A stretch of 64,000 bases of DNA from Epiperipatus broadwayi (lineage: Eukaryota; Onychophora; Udeonychophora; Euonychophora; Peripatidae): NCBI GenBank assembly GCA_028023455.1, contig JAQFVV010000050.1, positions 2,980,626-3,044,625 of the forward strand, given 5' to 3'. The position numbers and the translations under genes were made by a program. The notes beneath the pieces are model-generated. The model did no database searches and was not told the DNA's origin. It saw only the letters and a list, made by a program, of their open reading frames with translations. Shown piece by piece: positions 33,601-45,074 of this stretch (position 1 is the first letter of the stretch; the number at the start of each line of letters is the position of its first letter).

Positions 33601-34419
33601 AGCATTAAGTTAAATGTAAGATGGTAAATGTAACTTCTGATAACTGGCCTATAGTTAGAATAGGTTATCCCATTAAAGACCATAAATAAAGTAAATGTAT
33701 TAGAAATAAATTTAATATTTTGCGTATTGCATATGATGGGATTAATCATTTAAAAAAAAAAAAAAATAGTTAGTCAATAATTTTGAATAAAAGCTTCTAC
33801 AAGGTTACTAAAATTTAATAAACAATGTATTGGTAATGAAATGTACTTTTAGTTAATCTATCCATATGATTGCATACAGGAGAAGTAGTAACCTCTAGTC
33901 CATAACCAAAAGAGTATACAGATTAATGTCAGTTATATTTTATATTTTGTATTACTAAGGGATTATTGAATAAATGTTCATATATTTTTTTTTGTGATAA
34001 TAATAAATTATAGTCTTGTTAAAATTTGTTGTAGATTCATTTGTTTGTTTTTATATGCTAAATATAAGTGTTTGCACAATATTTGCAAAACCTTTTCTTG
34101 AGTCCGAAATCATTCCAAATTCTTAAAAACTTAATATACCAGATAAATAAAGTTAAGCAGATCGGAATATGTCATTATATTTTAGTTTAAAGATAATTAT
34201 TTATGGAGTTGAAAACTTAAGACTAAACATTCACCTTTGTGTAAAAAAAAAAAAAAAAAAAAAATGAATTTATTCCCAAACCATTAACTTTGGTTGCACA
34301 TTATTCCATTCCCATTTAGTTAAATTGTCTAAGTAATACATCTTAGTTATATTATTGTGTTGTCATGGATGATGGAAGGACACAAAAAGCACCCTTGTCT
34401 TTTTATTATTCTGACTGAG

Positions 34420-34455
<36 letters not shown>

Positions 34456-36125
34456 GTGTTATTCAAAATTATACGTCATTATTGAATAGAATTATCATCT
34501 CTTTAAATAATATAGCAGTGGATATGAGAGATGAAGACACATTGAATTTAAGTAAAATAAATGTTTCCTATAGCCGACCAGAATGCCAGTCATATGCGAC
34601 AACACAATACTGCCGAGCATTTCCTTACATGAAATAAAGAACCCTGAGATTAATATTATTATAATTATTCTTTAAATTAATAAGTGATCAATTATTGTTG
34701 TTATTACAATCGTGGCATGGCTTAAGAGAATTGAATATACAATTGTATTATATGAAAAGTATTTTAGATCATATTGGAAAATTAATGGATATGTTGCTTT
34801 ATTTTGGTTGCCTTAACAACAACCTGAAAAATTAGTGTCCTGGGTGCAAATTTTCTAATAGAATAATAAAATTTACTGGGTTAGAATATATATATATATA
34901 TATGTGTGTGTTTATTTGAATCTTTGCTGCAGAAACATTAAACATCCATCTATTCTAATCCATTTGGAAACACACCCAAACACATATAACCTAATCATTA
35001 ATTGCAATTATATACGTACACTGTATAAATAACCTTTCACTTCTTTTTATTTGCTACAAACTAGTATCTTGCTTTTTTAATGATACAAATGTAACGTAGT
35101 ACTATGTTATATTACGTTATATTAAATGTTGTATGTAAGCTTTCCTGTTATCAAAAAAACCTTGACTTTCATTTTTACCATTTTTATTTATTAAATGTTT
35201 AAGGTTTTAATCTCTGTATAAGGTCATTTGTGTTGGCTGACCAATGTAATACAGTGAAATTGCCGGAATACTTTTAAACAGTGATTGGTTTTGTTGGTCA
35301 AGATTGGAGATTACGTAAACAGTCATGGTCGATTACATATATCTTAAAAATTAAAGAAATTAAATATAAATGACAATACATATACATTTATAATGTTACA
35401 CGCACATATGCATATCTTGTCCTGTTGATTGAAATACATTGCAGTTTTTCTAGTGTCTTCATCTGTATATACGTTTTAAAACTATAAAATCAATGAATCA
35501 AGAGCTGGATGTCATTCAAATATTCGGGTTTTATTAAAAAAAAAAAAAAACTTTGTTAAGATTTAATATAAAGTAATAAATTTTAACAAAATAAAAAGAA
35601 TTGATGATTATGTAAATATTAATGAAATTTGGAAAAGATGTATGGTAAAAAATAGCATCCATAAGTAAAATATACACACCATATATTAATAATATAGTTG
35701 TAAAATGAAATATAATTCATTATGTTGTTTTTGTCTGTAAAATTATACTAAACCCAAAAAAGTAGATGTCAAAACAAGTTCACCATTCCTCATCCCAAGC
35801 CTGAAGACATATTCATATTCTAAGTTGAAGAAATTTCACCATAAGGACAGTATCATCTCATCCAGATTTTGATTTAACAACCCATGGAGCCTGATTAAGC
35901 TAGGTTAAACAACACCAGTAGTACATCAGACCATCTGGTTGCCCAAGCAACATGGATTACTTTTATTTTATTTAAAATTGTATCAATCTTACATATGTAT
36001 TTTAATAAAGTTATTTATATAAACAAAGAGTTTTGTATTATTCAATAAAACTTTTTTCTTAAGATTTTGTTGCCCTCTTCAATGTTACATATGTATTATT
36101 GGTGTTATGCTCTGACTATTCTCTA
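29710..36125. other. Quiet AT-rich DNA, no recognised gene
   Basis: The longest stretch with few repeat families. It contains TA tracts (about 30,556-30,573, 30,590-30,621, 31,751-31,768 and 34,887-34,903), many A/T homopolymers (for example 34,243-34,264 and 34,425-34,452) and a family F fragment at about 34,795-34,850. No open frame with a protein motif is visible; introns or regulatory DNA of a host gene cannot be excluded by eye. Confidence 0.5.
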
Positions 36126-36129
36126 TATA

Positions 36130-36410
36130 TCATCATCATCAACAACAACAACCATTATCAATCTATTGCAGATGAAGGTCTTTCCAAGTTCAATACATCT
36201 TCTCTGATCTTTAGCTTCTCTTTTCACATCATCCCTGCACACTTTCTTATTTCATCTATCCATCTCACATGTGGTCTCTTTCTGGGTCTTTTATGATATC
36301 TTGGAATACAGTTTAAGATTTCAATTATCCATCTATTATCATCTCTTCTAACGATATGTCCAGCCCAACTCCACTTCAGTCTTTTAATTTTTTCATTGAA
36401 GTCAGTATAT
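36130..36410 (-). pseudogene. RTE copy E: short 3' fragment
   Basis: Starts with CATCATCATCAACAACAACA (tail) and CCATTATCAATCTATTGCAG, and continues as the reverse complement of the RTE C-terminal coding region (CATCTCACATGTGGTCTCTT, TCTAACGATATGTCCAGCCC) until it is cut at a TA tract near 36,407. Confidence 0.85.
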
Positions 36411-36719
36411 ATATATATATGAGTTGGAATTCCTAACTATATAAAACGGTAGCTTAAAGTAGTTGTAGATAATAATAAATTTATACATATGTATGTGAGA
36501 ATACATGTCTGTGTAAATCATGCAGTTAAATTAAATAATTAGTATTTACTAAGAGGAATTCATGTTTAACTTTTTATTTTCTGTTGTCGCCTTTGAGACA
36601 AACAATTTTAGGATCAGAAGGTTTAGAAGAATGGCCAGTGTTCTTCTCATGGTCAATGAATATTGAGCTATAATAAGTACTGGATGTAGCTTTATTATAC
36701 AAATAATCATGTTAAAAAA

Positions 36720-37900
36720 TTCTTAATTTCAAATTAGTATGACCTTTCACCATAATATTTGCTGTTACAGAATTCGTAGTCCAAGGAAGACATGAGTCGA
36801 GTTTTGTTGTAATGACTTCTTTTGTGTTTAGCATTACTAATGAGCCTATTCAATGATAAAAGACATCTGAAAACAATGTTAAAATCTTTATTTCGAATTG
36901 ATTTCAATTTTGAATGAATATTGGGGATAAATGGCATGTCAATCCATGGTTTAAGATTGGGAGGTCTATTATATTTATGTCTATAGTTATTTTTTGTATA
37001 TGTTTATCTAGCATGATAGCAGAGTAGCTGATTTTAATTAAGACTTTCTTGTAAGATTCTAAAGTATGTTTTGTATCAGTTATAAATTTACAGAGCTTAG
37101 AGTTTCTAAATAAAAAGGACTTAAAGCCAGTAATGTTGTATTGGAAAGAAACTTTAGACTGGGGGTATAAATAATTCTAATGGTGAGAGGTTCGACAATT
37201 ATTGAGTAATCGATTGTTTCTGTTGAATTAATCTTAAACCATGGTATTTAATAGAATGGTGATTGTCCTCATTCTGCATGGTCCACTTTATTTCAGGGCA
37301 TGGTTTGAGCTTATCAAACATTTTCAGGATGATGTTAGGGGGAGTGTGGACAAATGTTGTTGACATATCTGGTATAAATAATATCTGCGTGAATATATGA
37401 GAGGTTGAATAAGTTTTTTGAAGAAAACCATGGATAGACTGCATATTATGATGCTAATTGATCAACTCAACTCATGGATCAATATGTAGACATGGTGAAA
37501 GTTTCATCTCCAAATGTGACATGCATATTTTTATTAGTCCACTACAACATGTGCATTATAAATTGGTTTTCTTATCACTAATTATGCTGTGGTTTAATAG
37601 GTCATGTATGATGTGAATAGACCAGAGACTGTTTATTAATGGACCCATAAAGCTCAGGCATATCAAAACAAGACATTCAATATTCTCTGTGAATGTTTGA
37701 ATTTTTAATGATAAAGTTGGAGAATGACTTAATTGTCAGGGGCCCAAAACCATATTCAGATTGGATCTATTCTGTAATCATTTTAGTAGCAGAGTTATAA
37801 TAAGCTCCACCAAAGTCAATCATGAGTCTAAGTGAGTGGTTTTTCCTTTGAAGCTTTTTGTTACCAAATAATCGAGAAGTGACAACTACAGAAAAATAAT
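36720..37900 (-). pseudogene. PLE-3: decayed reverse transcriptase of a third Penelope-like family
   Basis: The minus strand carries PLE-like segments in order. Near 37,900-37,800 is SRLFGNKKLQRKNHSLRL. At 37,444-37,199, FVHTPPNIILKMFDKLKPCP and IKWTMQNEDNHHSIKYHGLR match the region after the catalytic YVDD box and the LxFLDL box of PLE polymerases; the YVDD position itself is degraded (IPDM). At 36,937-36,734, MPFIPNIHSKLKSIRNKDFN matches the PLE linker (compare YPYIPKIADKLRKI of PLE-2). Several stops and frameshifts are present and no GIY-YIG domain follows. The assignment depends on motif order and spacing. Confidence 0.55.
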
Positions 37901-37904
37901 TTTT

Positions 37905-38340
37905 TTAAGTAATCAGAATATATGAATGCTTTGTTGTCATGTTTCATTTCAGAATGGTAGAAATAAATGTATCTTTTTGTTGCTTAAAGTTATAAGTGAC
38001 AGTGTGTACAAACATAAATAGAAAAATTTGATGTTGAATCTTCTCGATGTAAACTGCTTTCTTAAATAGCACAAATATATATATAAACCACAACTAATGT
38101 GGACAGTAAATACATAAATAAAACAGAATAAGATTTAAGTAAGAACATTAAATAATAAAGAGAGTTCAAAAACACTTTCAATTACAGTGATATAATTTTT
38201 ATAAACTGCTTTCAAATATAATAAATAAAATAATTATATGGTAATAATTGAAAGTAATTTTGCAATTTATTTATTAATTAATATTAAAACATAAATGAAT
38301 CATGTTTTATTTACTTATTTATTACATATATATATATATA
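37905..38340. other. AT-rich DNA, no recognised feature
   Basis: Ends in a TA tract at 38,327-38,342. Confidence 0.5.
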
Positions 38341-38387
38341 TGTTGATATGAAGATTTTCACGGGTTGCATATATAAAAGACATATTT

Positions 38388-38565
38388 TGCGGGTTCATCC
38401 ATGTTAAAAGAATTTAAATATTAATTTACCAACATTTTGACTGGATAACACAAGTAAACCACTGGTTGATAAAATGTAGACTTTTATCACCCAGTGAATG
38501 ACTTATGTGATCAAGTAGAAACGTCGGTATATTAATATTTAAATTTTTTTAACATGGATGAACTC

Positions 38566-38572
<7 letters not shown>
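38388..38572. repeat. Inverted repeat, ~70 bp arms
   Basis: GGGTTCATCCATGTTAAAAG and AATTTAAATATTAATTTACC (38,391-38,431) are mirrored by GGTATATTAATATTTAAATT and TTTTTAACATGGATGAACTC (38,530-38,570). The right arm contains AGTAGAAACGTCGG and the left its degenerate mate, a string like the GAAACGT at the end of PLE hammerhead motifs; no CUGANGA box is present. Confidence 0.65.

Positions 38573-38641
<69 letters not shown>
38569..38641 (+). repeat. TA microsatellite, ~73 bp
   Basis: Pure TA run between the inverted repeat and family S copy S2. Confidence 0.95.
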
Positions 38642-38642
<1 letters not shown>

Positions 38643-38992
38643 CTAGGAATCAGAGTGACTTAAAGTCAACATGGATATGCATTCCATCTTCAGATTTTTA
38701 ATGATACGGATGGCTGAAAAGTTGGAGGGTGAAGAAAATATTGAAGCTTGTTCATCAAAGTTTGAACATTTGCTATCATAATATAAAACTGAGCACTGAT
38801 TGTATATATGTGTGAGAGATGGTGAACTTGATCAACTGATGAGCACTGGTTCAGCATGAAATACATATATTGGAAATAATTTAGCCTATTCACATGTATA
38901 TGGACATGCGTTTTAGTTGTATAATATAGAGTTGATAGCTGTAGGATGGTTGAAAGTCTAAATGCAAATCTTTTCTGATTACATTGTTTAAT
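38642..38992 (+). repeat. Family S repeat, copy S2
   Basis: Shares GATACGGATGGCTGAAAAGT, GTATATATGTGTGAGAGATG and TTGATAGCTGTAGGATGG with the other S copies. It is bounded on the left by the TA tract and on the right directly by the truncated 5' end of RTE copy F. Its hammerhead motif is the best preserved of this family. Confidence 0.8.
38832..38873 (+). ncRNA. Hammerhead ribozyme motif, family S copy S2
   Basis: UCAA as stem I strand, CUGAUGA (38,836-38,842), a stem II region GCACUGGUUCAGCAU (the S6 copy has the fully paired AUGCU/AGCAU), GAAA (38,858-38,861), a short stem III AUA/UAU with loop CA, an AUA triplet and UUGG closing stem I (38,870-38,873). Stem I is 4 bp including one G-U pair. 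The core boxes are intact; stem II is weakened. The arrangement fits a type I hammerhead with minimal stem III. Confidence 0.55.
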
Positions 38993-39905
38993 ATACATTG
39001 AGAAAGGTGTAAGACAAGGTGACTCCATATCTCCAAAACTTTTTACAGCAGTGCTGCAAGAAGTATTTTGTGGATTAAAATGGGAAACTAAAGGAGTGAA
39101 AGTAAATGGAGATTATTTAAGTCATTTAGATTTCGCAGATAATGTAGTTGTTTTTGCAAATAATGCTTCCGAGCTGCAGGAAATGTTGCAGGAGTTATCA
39201 GATGAAAGTAGGAAAGTAGGACTAAAGATAAATATTAAAAAGACTAAAGTAATGTTTAATCGATTTGCTCAAAATATGAAAATAAAGATTGATTATGATG
39301 AATTAGAAGAAGTTAAGAGTTACAAATACCTTGGTCAGATTATTAATACAGATGGAAACATAATGGAGGAAATTAATCATAGAATTAAACTTGGTTGGAG
39401 TGCTTTTGGTAGAAATAACTTGATATTAAAAGGAAATATGCCTATGTGTTTGAAAAGAAAGGTTTTTAACAAATGTGTTTTACCAGTTCTTACTTATGGA
39501 TCTGAGACTTGGACACTTATTAGAAGATCAGTACAGAGACTTCAGACCACTCAAAGAAGTATGGAGTGATGTATGTTGGGAGTAACAAGAAGAGATCAAA
39601 AACGCAATGTATGGGTAAGAGAACAAACAGGTGTTACTGACCTCATTGAAAAAATTAAAAGATTGAAGTGTTGTTGGGCTGGACATATTGCTAGAAGAGA
39701 TGATAATAGATGGACAATTGAAATTTTAAACTAGATTCCAAGAGATTGTAAAAGACCCAGAAGGAGACCACATGTAAGATGGATGGATGAAATAAAAAAA
39801 TGTGTAGGAGTGATGTGGAGAAGAGAAGCTAAAGATCGGAGAAGATGGATTAAACTTGGAGAGACCTTCATCTTGCAGTGGATTGATAATGGTTGATAAT
39901 GATGA
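38993..39905 (+). pseudogene. RTE copy F: 5'-truncated RT with catalytic change FADN and two stops
   Basis: Starts inside the RT at IEKGVRQGDSISPKLF and stays in one frame to FILQWIDNG. The catalytic FADD box is FADN (DFADNVVVFA near 39,129-39,158), a loss of the second Asp. Only two in-frame nonsense codons interrupt it: TGA at 39,567-39,569 (an Arg codon in copy C) and TAG at 39,732-39,734 (a Trp codon in copy C). It ends with GATAATGATGATGA and a TA tract at 39,909-39,930. A recent, dead copy. Confidence 0.92.
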
Positions 39906-40094
39906 TGATATATATATATATATATATATAAATTTATAACTACAATTTTTCCATCTTCTTGTTTTTAGTATTATAGTATATGAGTTCTAGATGTTGCTAT
40001 ACTTATAATGATATTTACATAGTCACAATAATATATATGGTATTATATTTTTATACCATACCAGGCCACTTGATGGCATTATATATAGTTTAAA

Positions 40095-40560
40095 AAACCT
40101 AAATATATCATTACATGTCTGGCCTTTCTTTATTGTCCAATTTCTGGTATTATATTTATATTTTTTTTAAAAAAGTCTAAATTAATTTATCTATTTATTT
40201 TTTATTGGAAACAAATAAGTTGTTTTCGTTTTTGCTTTTAAAAACACGCTTTTATTTTGTTACCATGCCAGACTTTTTTTGGTCTTTATTGTCTGACTTC
40301 AGGTATTATTTGAGATTAAAAAAATACATGTATAAATTAATTTCTGAACTTCTTTTGGATTGAAAACAAAGTATAAATTAATTTATATACTTATTTTTTA
40401 TTGTATATGAACACATTGCTTTTGGTTTTTGCTTTTAAAAACACCTTTTTATTTCAAGAACCTTACTGTGCTAGACGTTTTTGTCTTTATTGTCCGATTT
40501 CAGGTATTATTTTGAGATTACAAAAAAATACATATATAAATTAATTGCAATGCTTATTTT
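40095..40560 (+). repeat. Degenerate tandem repeat, three copies, ~170-210 bp spacing
   Basis: TCTTTATTGTCCAATTTC (about 40,126), TCTTTATTGTCTGACTTCAG (about 40,284) and TCTTTATTGTCCGATTTCAG (about 40,485) each precede GTATTAT and a region ending TATAAATTAATT. GTTTTTGCTTTTAAAAACAC also occurs twice (about 40,229 and 40,423). Confidence 0.7.
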
Positions 40561-40564
40561 CTTT

Positions 40565-41360
40565 GAAAACATCAAGTTCTTTTGGACAACAACTTGTGAA
40601 AAATGGCATCAGCAAGTGCATCAATGTGCATGGAGGGGGATTGATAGTTTAGCTGATCATACAAAATGCATTGACTTGAAACATCTTGTGAAATATAAAA
40701 GGATCAGAGAGGGGGAATATATCAGTGCATAGTGCTGGAATGGCAGGGGGGTAATATAAGCAAACCAACCTTATGATTTCAAAAATGTGCTGCAACCTCA
40801 GTCGTTTTATTTTTCTTTTACGTGTTCTTGTGCAAACATTGAGTTCTCATGTGAGTTTTGTGCAATGTTGCTTATTCCTACCTTTTCCAAATGTTAAAAA
40901 CATTGCAAGTTGTGTATGGAAGTGTGGTGATGGGATTAAAAGTATTACTATCTAATACTAGGCTAGGTAGGGTGTAAGATCATTACTTGAAATGTACATT
41001 TCAAGAGTTATGAGTCAGTTTATTTCTATATACCCCTCTCATTAATATTGGTAGGAATCTGTGAAGTGTGTGCATTTGCATAATTTTGCAAAGCATGTCA
41101 TTGGACCATAATATTGGCATAAAAACAACATCTAAGCATGCAACAGTTAATATGAACAGAACTGTTCTAAAGGCCATAAGTTTGGCTGCATAAATGGCAT
41201 TTTTATGTATTTTTGCATATAAAAAGCACCATCAAGTGGGTAGTATTGTCTAAAAAATAGAGTACCATATAAATATTGAAAAGCATAAAGCTAAACTACT
41301 CAATAAATAATCAAAATTACCCCAGTACTACTCCACCAAATTAGCCAAGAAAATAAACTC
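40565..41360. other. Non-coding or unrecognised DNA
   Basis: The open stretch 40,481-40,732 (ending KRIREGEYISA) is slightly less AT-rich, but I find no family motif in it or in 40,773-40,955. Possibly decayed transposon sequence. Confidence 0.4.
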
Positions 41361-41367
41361 TAAAATC

Positions 41368-41722
41368 TATCAGTGGTTTCACTATAAGCAGACTCCTCAA
41401 ATGTAAAGAATACAAAAATAATAACATATTTAAGCTAAACATTACCCACAATTCCATTTACTTTCCACACACCTTTAATATTAAAAGAACTTTTAAATAA
41501 GTTACTTGCTTCAGAATCATAAATTTTTAATAATAAGAATAAAAAAAATATTAAAAATTTATAATTCTGAAGCAATTAATTTTTTTAAAAGTTTTTTTAA
41601 TATTAAGAATGATAGGAAGTACATGGAATTGATGGGTAAAATATTTTTAACTTAAATATGTTGTTATTTACATTTGAGAAGTCTGTTTATAGCAGTGAAA
41701 CCGTGAGTAGTGGTTTTAGAGT
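41368..41722. repeat. Foldback element, ~170 bp inverted arms
   Basis: The arms 41,368-41,535 and 41,555-41,722 are imperfect reverse complements: CTAAAATCTATCAGTGGTTT against AAACCGTGAGTAGTGGTTTTAG, TTACTTGCTTCAGAATCATA against TATAATTCTGAAGCAATTAA, and TTCCATTTACTTTCC against GGAAGTACATGGAA. No coding sequence. MITE-like. Confidence 0.75.
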
Positions 41723-41724
41723 TC

Positions 41725-42890
41725 TATGATTCTTCACTAGTCTGATTGAAATGTGAATTAGGGGTACTTTTGACTATATATATAAAGTACTGAGGTGGAC
41801 AATATTATTTGTATTTAATAACGTACCATTCTGTTTTTATTTTATAAATATATTAATAAGCAGAACATACGAAATATATAATATTTCTGAAATTCCATAT
41901 ATTGTTCATAGAGATTAAGTTGGATGGTGAGGATTTTTGACTGAAAGGTATTCTGGTAAACCATAAGTATAATATTTTTTTAATATTTTCATTTGTATCT
42001 TTGAAGAATGGCATAATTTACATTAATTTAAAAAAAAAATATAACATATGTATTTAAATAAAAGACTATATATATTAAGAAACAAATAACTAGTGACATT
42101 TTTATATGTGATTATTAGAAGATATAATCCAGACAGAAGCACCTTAATTTATTGGGTAGGGCATCGAAGACTATTTAAACAGGTGGTCAGCTAAATTTTC
42201 CAAAAAAAGTCTCAGTGTTTTTTTTAGAAATTATTCAAAATAATTTGAAAATGTAAGTTTACTCTTAACTAGCTGTTCCAAGATTATCAGCAGTAGTCAT
42301 ATTGGTGTTGAATAGAGATGTAAAAAATAAAAATCGCACCATGATTCAAGCTATTCCTTGTATGGCATATGTGGTATAGCAACAGAGATTGAGTCTATAA
42401 ATTATTTTACCATGCCCATTACAGCTAAAATATTGTAACAGTAATAAAACAATAAAAAAATAAATAGTTATAAATTTGCCAAATATCCAATATGCAAATG
42501 TAGAAATACTTTAAGTTATTTTCATAATCATCAGTTTCAAATATTTTTCTAGTTGTGTTACGATATAAATAATGGAAATTAAGGCAGTACTCACATAAAT
42601 AACCCAGAGATAACTTTATCTCCAAGGTTACTAAAATGCCACACAAATTACAAATTAATTGTCCTGAGGCTAAACTCTATTTCTCTACATACCTAGAGCA
42701 GCTCTTTAGTTCTGAGTTTGATTAGAAGAGAGTTACCTATTTACTTTTAACCCATGTTGTTATAATAATTTAAACCTATCATCTATTTTTATAGGCCTGA
42801 GAATTCAGACAACTCACATCTTCTCAACACATATCATATAAATGATAATTCATCTTTTTACAGAGGGAGTTGTATATGTTGAATTAAATA
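41725..42890. other. AT-rich DNA, no recognised feature
   Basis: No motif seen on either strand. Confidence 0.5.
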
Positions 42891-42894
42891 TTTA

Positions 42895-43400
42895 ATTGGA
42901 TATATTAGAGACTTTGAATTCTTTCTCTGCTGGCACTATACTTCAAGCCTCATAGTTTGGTGCTAGTGGTAAACCCCATCTAGTGGACATTTTAGCACAA
43001 GCTTAAAGGCAATTTGCACAATTTGTCTCCTTTTTTAATTATTATAAGTGTACCCTTGAAGGCTTTTGCAATGTAATATTGCTTTAGCTATTAATATATG
43101 GTGAAACTGAATTGAGTTGAGATCCATATAGCTATCTGGTTTGTAAGGCTGGATTTGAAGACATTTACATGTCTTGAAAATTCAAATTTTCAAAGTGATA
43201 GTAATGTATTAAATAAGTGGTCTGAGTTGGAGTTTTTAGATCTAATTTCTGAAATTCTAACTCTTCACTGAGTGAGACATTGGGCTGAAAACCAATTGGT
43301 CTGGAATAAGGATTTTTCCAATAGAGATTTTGAATTCTTTCTCTGTTGGCACTTATAATTAAAGCTTGTTTAGAGCTAATGATAAGCTTTATCTAGTGAA
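42895..43400 (+). repeat. R1b repeat, tandem, ~415 bp period
   Basis: TTTGAATTCTTTCTCTG occurs at about 42,913 and 43,327, marking successive units. The unit includes CATATAGCTATCTGGTTTG and a degenerate hammerhead region at 43,258-43,310 (CUUCACUGAGUGAGACA, then GAAAACCAAUUGGUC and UGGAA): the CUGANGA box is disrupted while the GUC triplet persists. It ends CTTTATCTAGTGAAC against a TA tract (43,401-43,425). Confidence 0.75.
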
Positions 43401-43401
43401 C

Positions 43402-43429
<28 letters not shown>

Positions 43430-43433
<4 letters not shown>

Positions 43434-43705
43434 ACAAACAAGTTATAAATTTTGTAACTTACTTTTAGCTTTTATGATCACTAGATGGAGCTTACCAATA
43501 GCTCTTAACAAACTTTGTTTATATAAATGCTGAGAGAGATAGAATTCAATATCTCCTTTCTTGTCTCCCAACTCTAGACCATGGTTTTGAGCTAGTTTAA
43601 GCTCACATCAGTGAAGGTTGGAAGACTAGAAACTAGATTCAATGTTTATGTAAACAAAGCTTGTTAGGAACTATTGGTAAAGCTCCATCTAGTGTCATAT
43701 ATATA
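43430..43705. repeat. R1b fragments, minus then plus, bounded by TA tracts
   Basis: 43,435-43,625 is a minus-strand R1b copy (GATCACTAGATGGAGCTTAC, AAACTTTGTTTATATAAATG, and the reverse complement of CUUCACUGAUGUGAGCUUAA at 43,588-43,608). 43,640-43,700 is a plus-strand piece (CAAAGCTTGTTAGGAACTAT to CCATCTAGTG). TA tracts lie at 43,401-43,425 and 43,698-43,710. Confidence 0.7.
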
Positions 43706-43709
43706 TATA

Positions 43710-44110
43710 CTGTTCACATATCTTGAAATTTTCGCCCTTCCCTATTTTAAAATTATTTGATTAAAAAGCTGACACAGTTTTAGTGAGTGAAATTAAGAAA
43801 AATAAATAAATAATTGACAGTGAATAAAAATCTGTTTTTTTTTTTCTAAAACAAAATGTGTCAAATTCAAATTCTCTGAAAAGGGAGGAGAGAAAAATCA
43901 ATATTTAAACCTATAGTTAAAAAAAAATTAAATTACATAATCAATAAATTTTTATGATTAAACCATTTGCAGTTTTCAAGTTAAAATGTTACTGATACAA
44001 TATTTTTTGTTCTATTGGACTTAATGTTTTCAAATTACAGTACCAAAATGCTGTAAATGATAGTGTCACTTTCTTGCCTTAGGCCAGAGAAGTTAACATG
44101 TTTTTAAAAA
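43710..44110. other. AT-rich DNA, no recognised feature
   Basis: No motif seen. Confidence 0.5.
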
Positions 44111-44114
44111 CAAG

Positions 44115-45070
44115 TTGGTCAGCATGGGTAAGATGAAACAGATGATAAAAAGTCATGAAGTTAGAGTATATAAAGTGAGCAACCAATCAATTCCAGGATT
44201 TGCAGTTGATTGATTGTAATAGTTGTTTTTGTGGTAAATAGCAATTCAGTATTTAGTTAGTCTACAGTGAAGAGTTTAAAATAATCAGACCAACTATAGT
44301 TTACCCATCATGGCCAATAATTAAAAAAGTTCTGCAGATAAAGGGAAACCCAAGATTACTATAAACTGTAATATGAAGAAACAGCTGTATTTAAGAAAAT
44401 GCTAAAATGTCTGGCTAGTACGAATAGCACCCTCTCCTTCCCACACTATAATGAAGTTAGAAGTCATAAAATAAAAAGATGCCTATGACCACCAAAAAAT
44501 GTATACCATTCAGCTCTAAGACAAATCCACTTTTTAATGTGAAGATTTGCTAGTGGTGGAATCACCAATAGATAAATTTAAAGGTAAGAAAAATCTAGAC
44601 ACATTTGAAATATTTAAAGCTATTTACAAAAATGCTGTAAGAAAGCATTTCAGAAAAGGTAAAATAAATGTGGCTATTTAAAATGATTAAATTCAAAAAA
44701 ATTGATAAAATACCAAAAATCACATTTTTCTTTATTTTGCTTTAATATCCTATAAATAAAATTAATCCAACCACCAAACACTTTTACCAGAACTCTTTAT
44801 TTGTACATATATACATACCTTACTTCAGGATAGCCAAAATGGTGCACATATGAGGAGAATATAAATTCACAGAATGAGAATTTAAACTTGAGGTATGATA
44901 AGGAATGATTCTGTGATGTACACACAGATATCTAAATAAGGGGTCATACTATGTGAATGCTTATAGAACAGGATTATGGAACATAAATGACGGATACTGT
45001 AGGATCATCAACAATGGGACCAAGCATCAGAGAATTTACTGATGAAATGGACTAATTGTTCTATGGATCC
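44115..45070 (+). pseudogene. Possible Tc1-like transposase relic (tentative)
   Basis: About 44,124 reads SMGKMKQM in a position like a Tc1 transposase start, and 45,000-45,070 reads QQWDQASENLLMKWTNCSMD, faintly like the region around the second catalytic Asp (QQDNDPKH type). The spacing, about 940 bp, suits a ~310-residue transposase. The centre is full of stops and has no clear motif, and no terminal inverted repeats were identified. Confidence 0.22.
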
Positions 45071-45074
45071 CTGA

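Noticed and set aside
29710-36125. A host gene in the repeat-poor stretch
   Set aside because: No exon-like open frame with protein motif and no convincing splice/coding pattern could be read; absence cannot be proved without transcripts.
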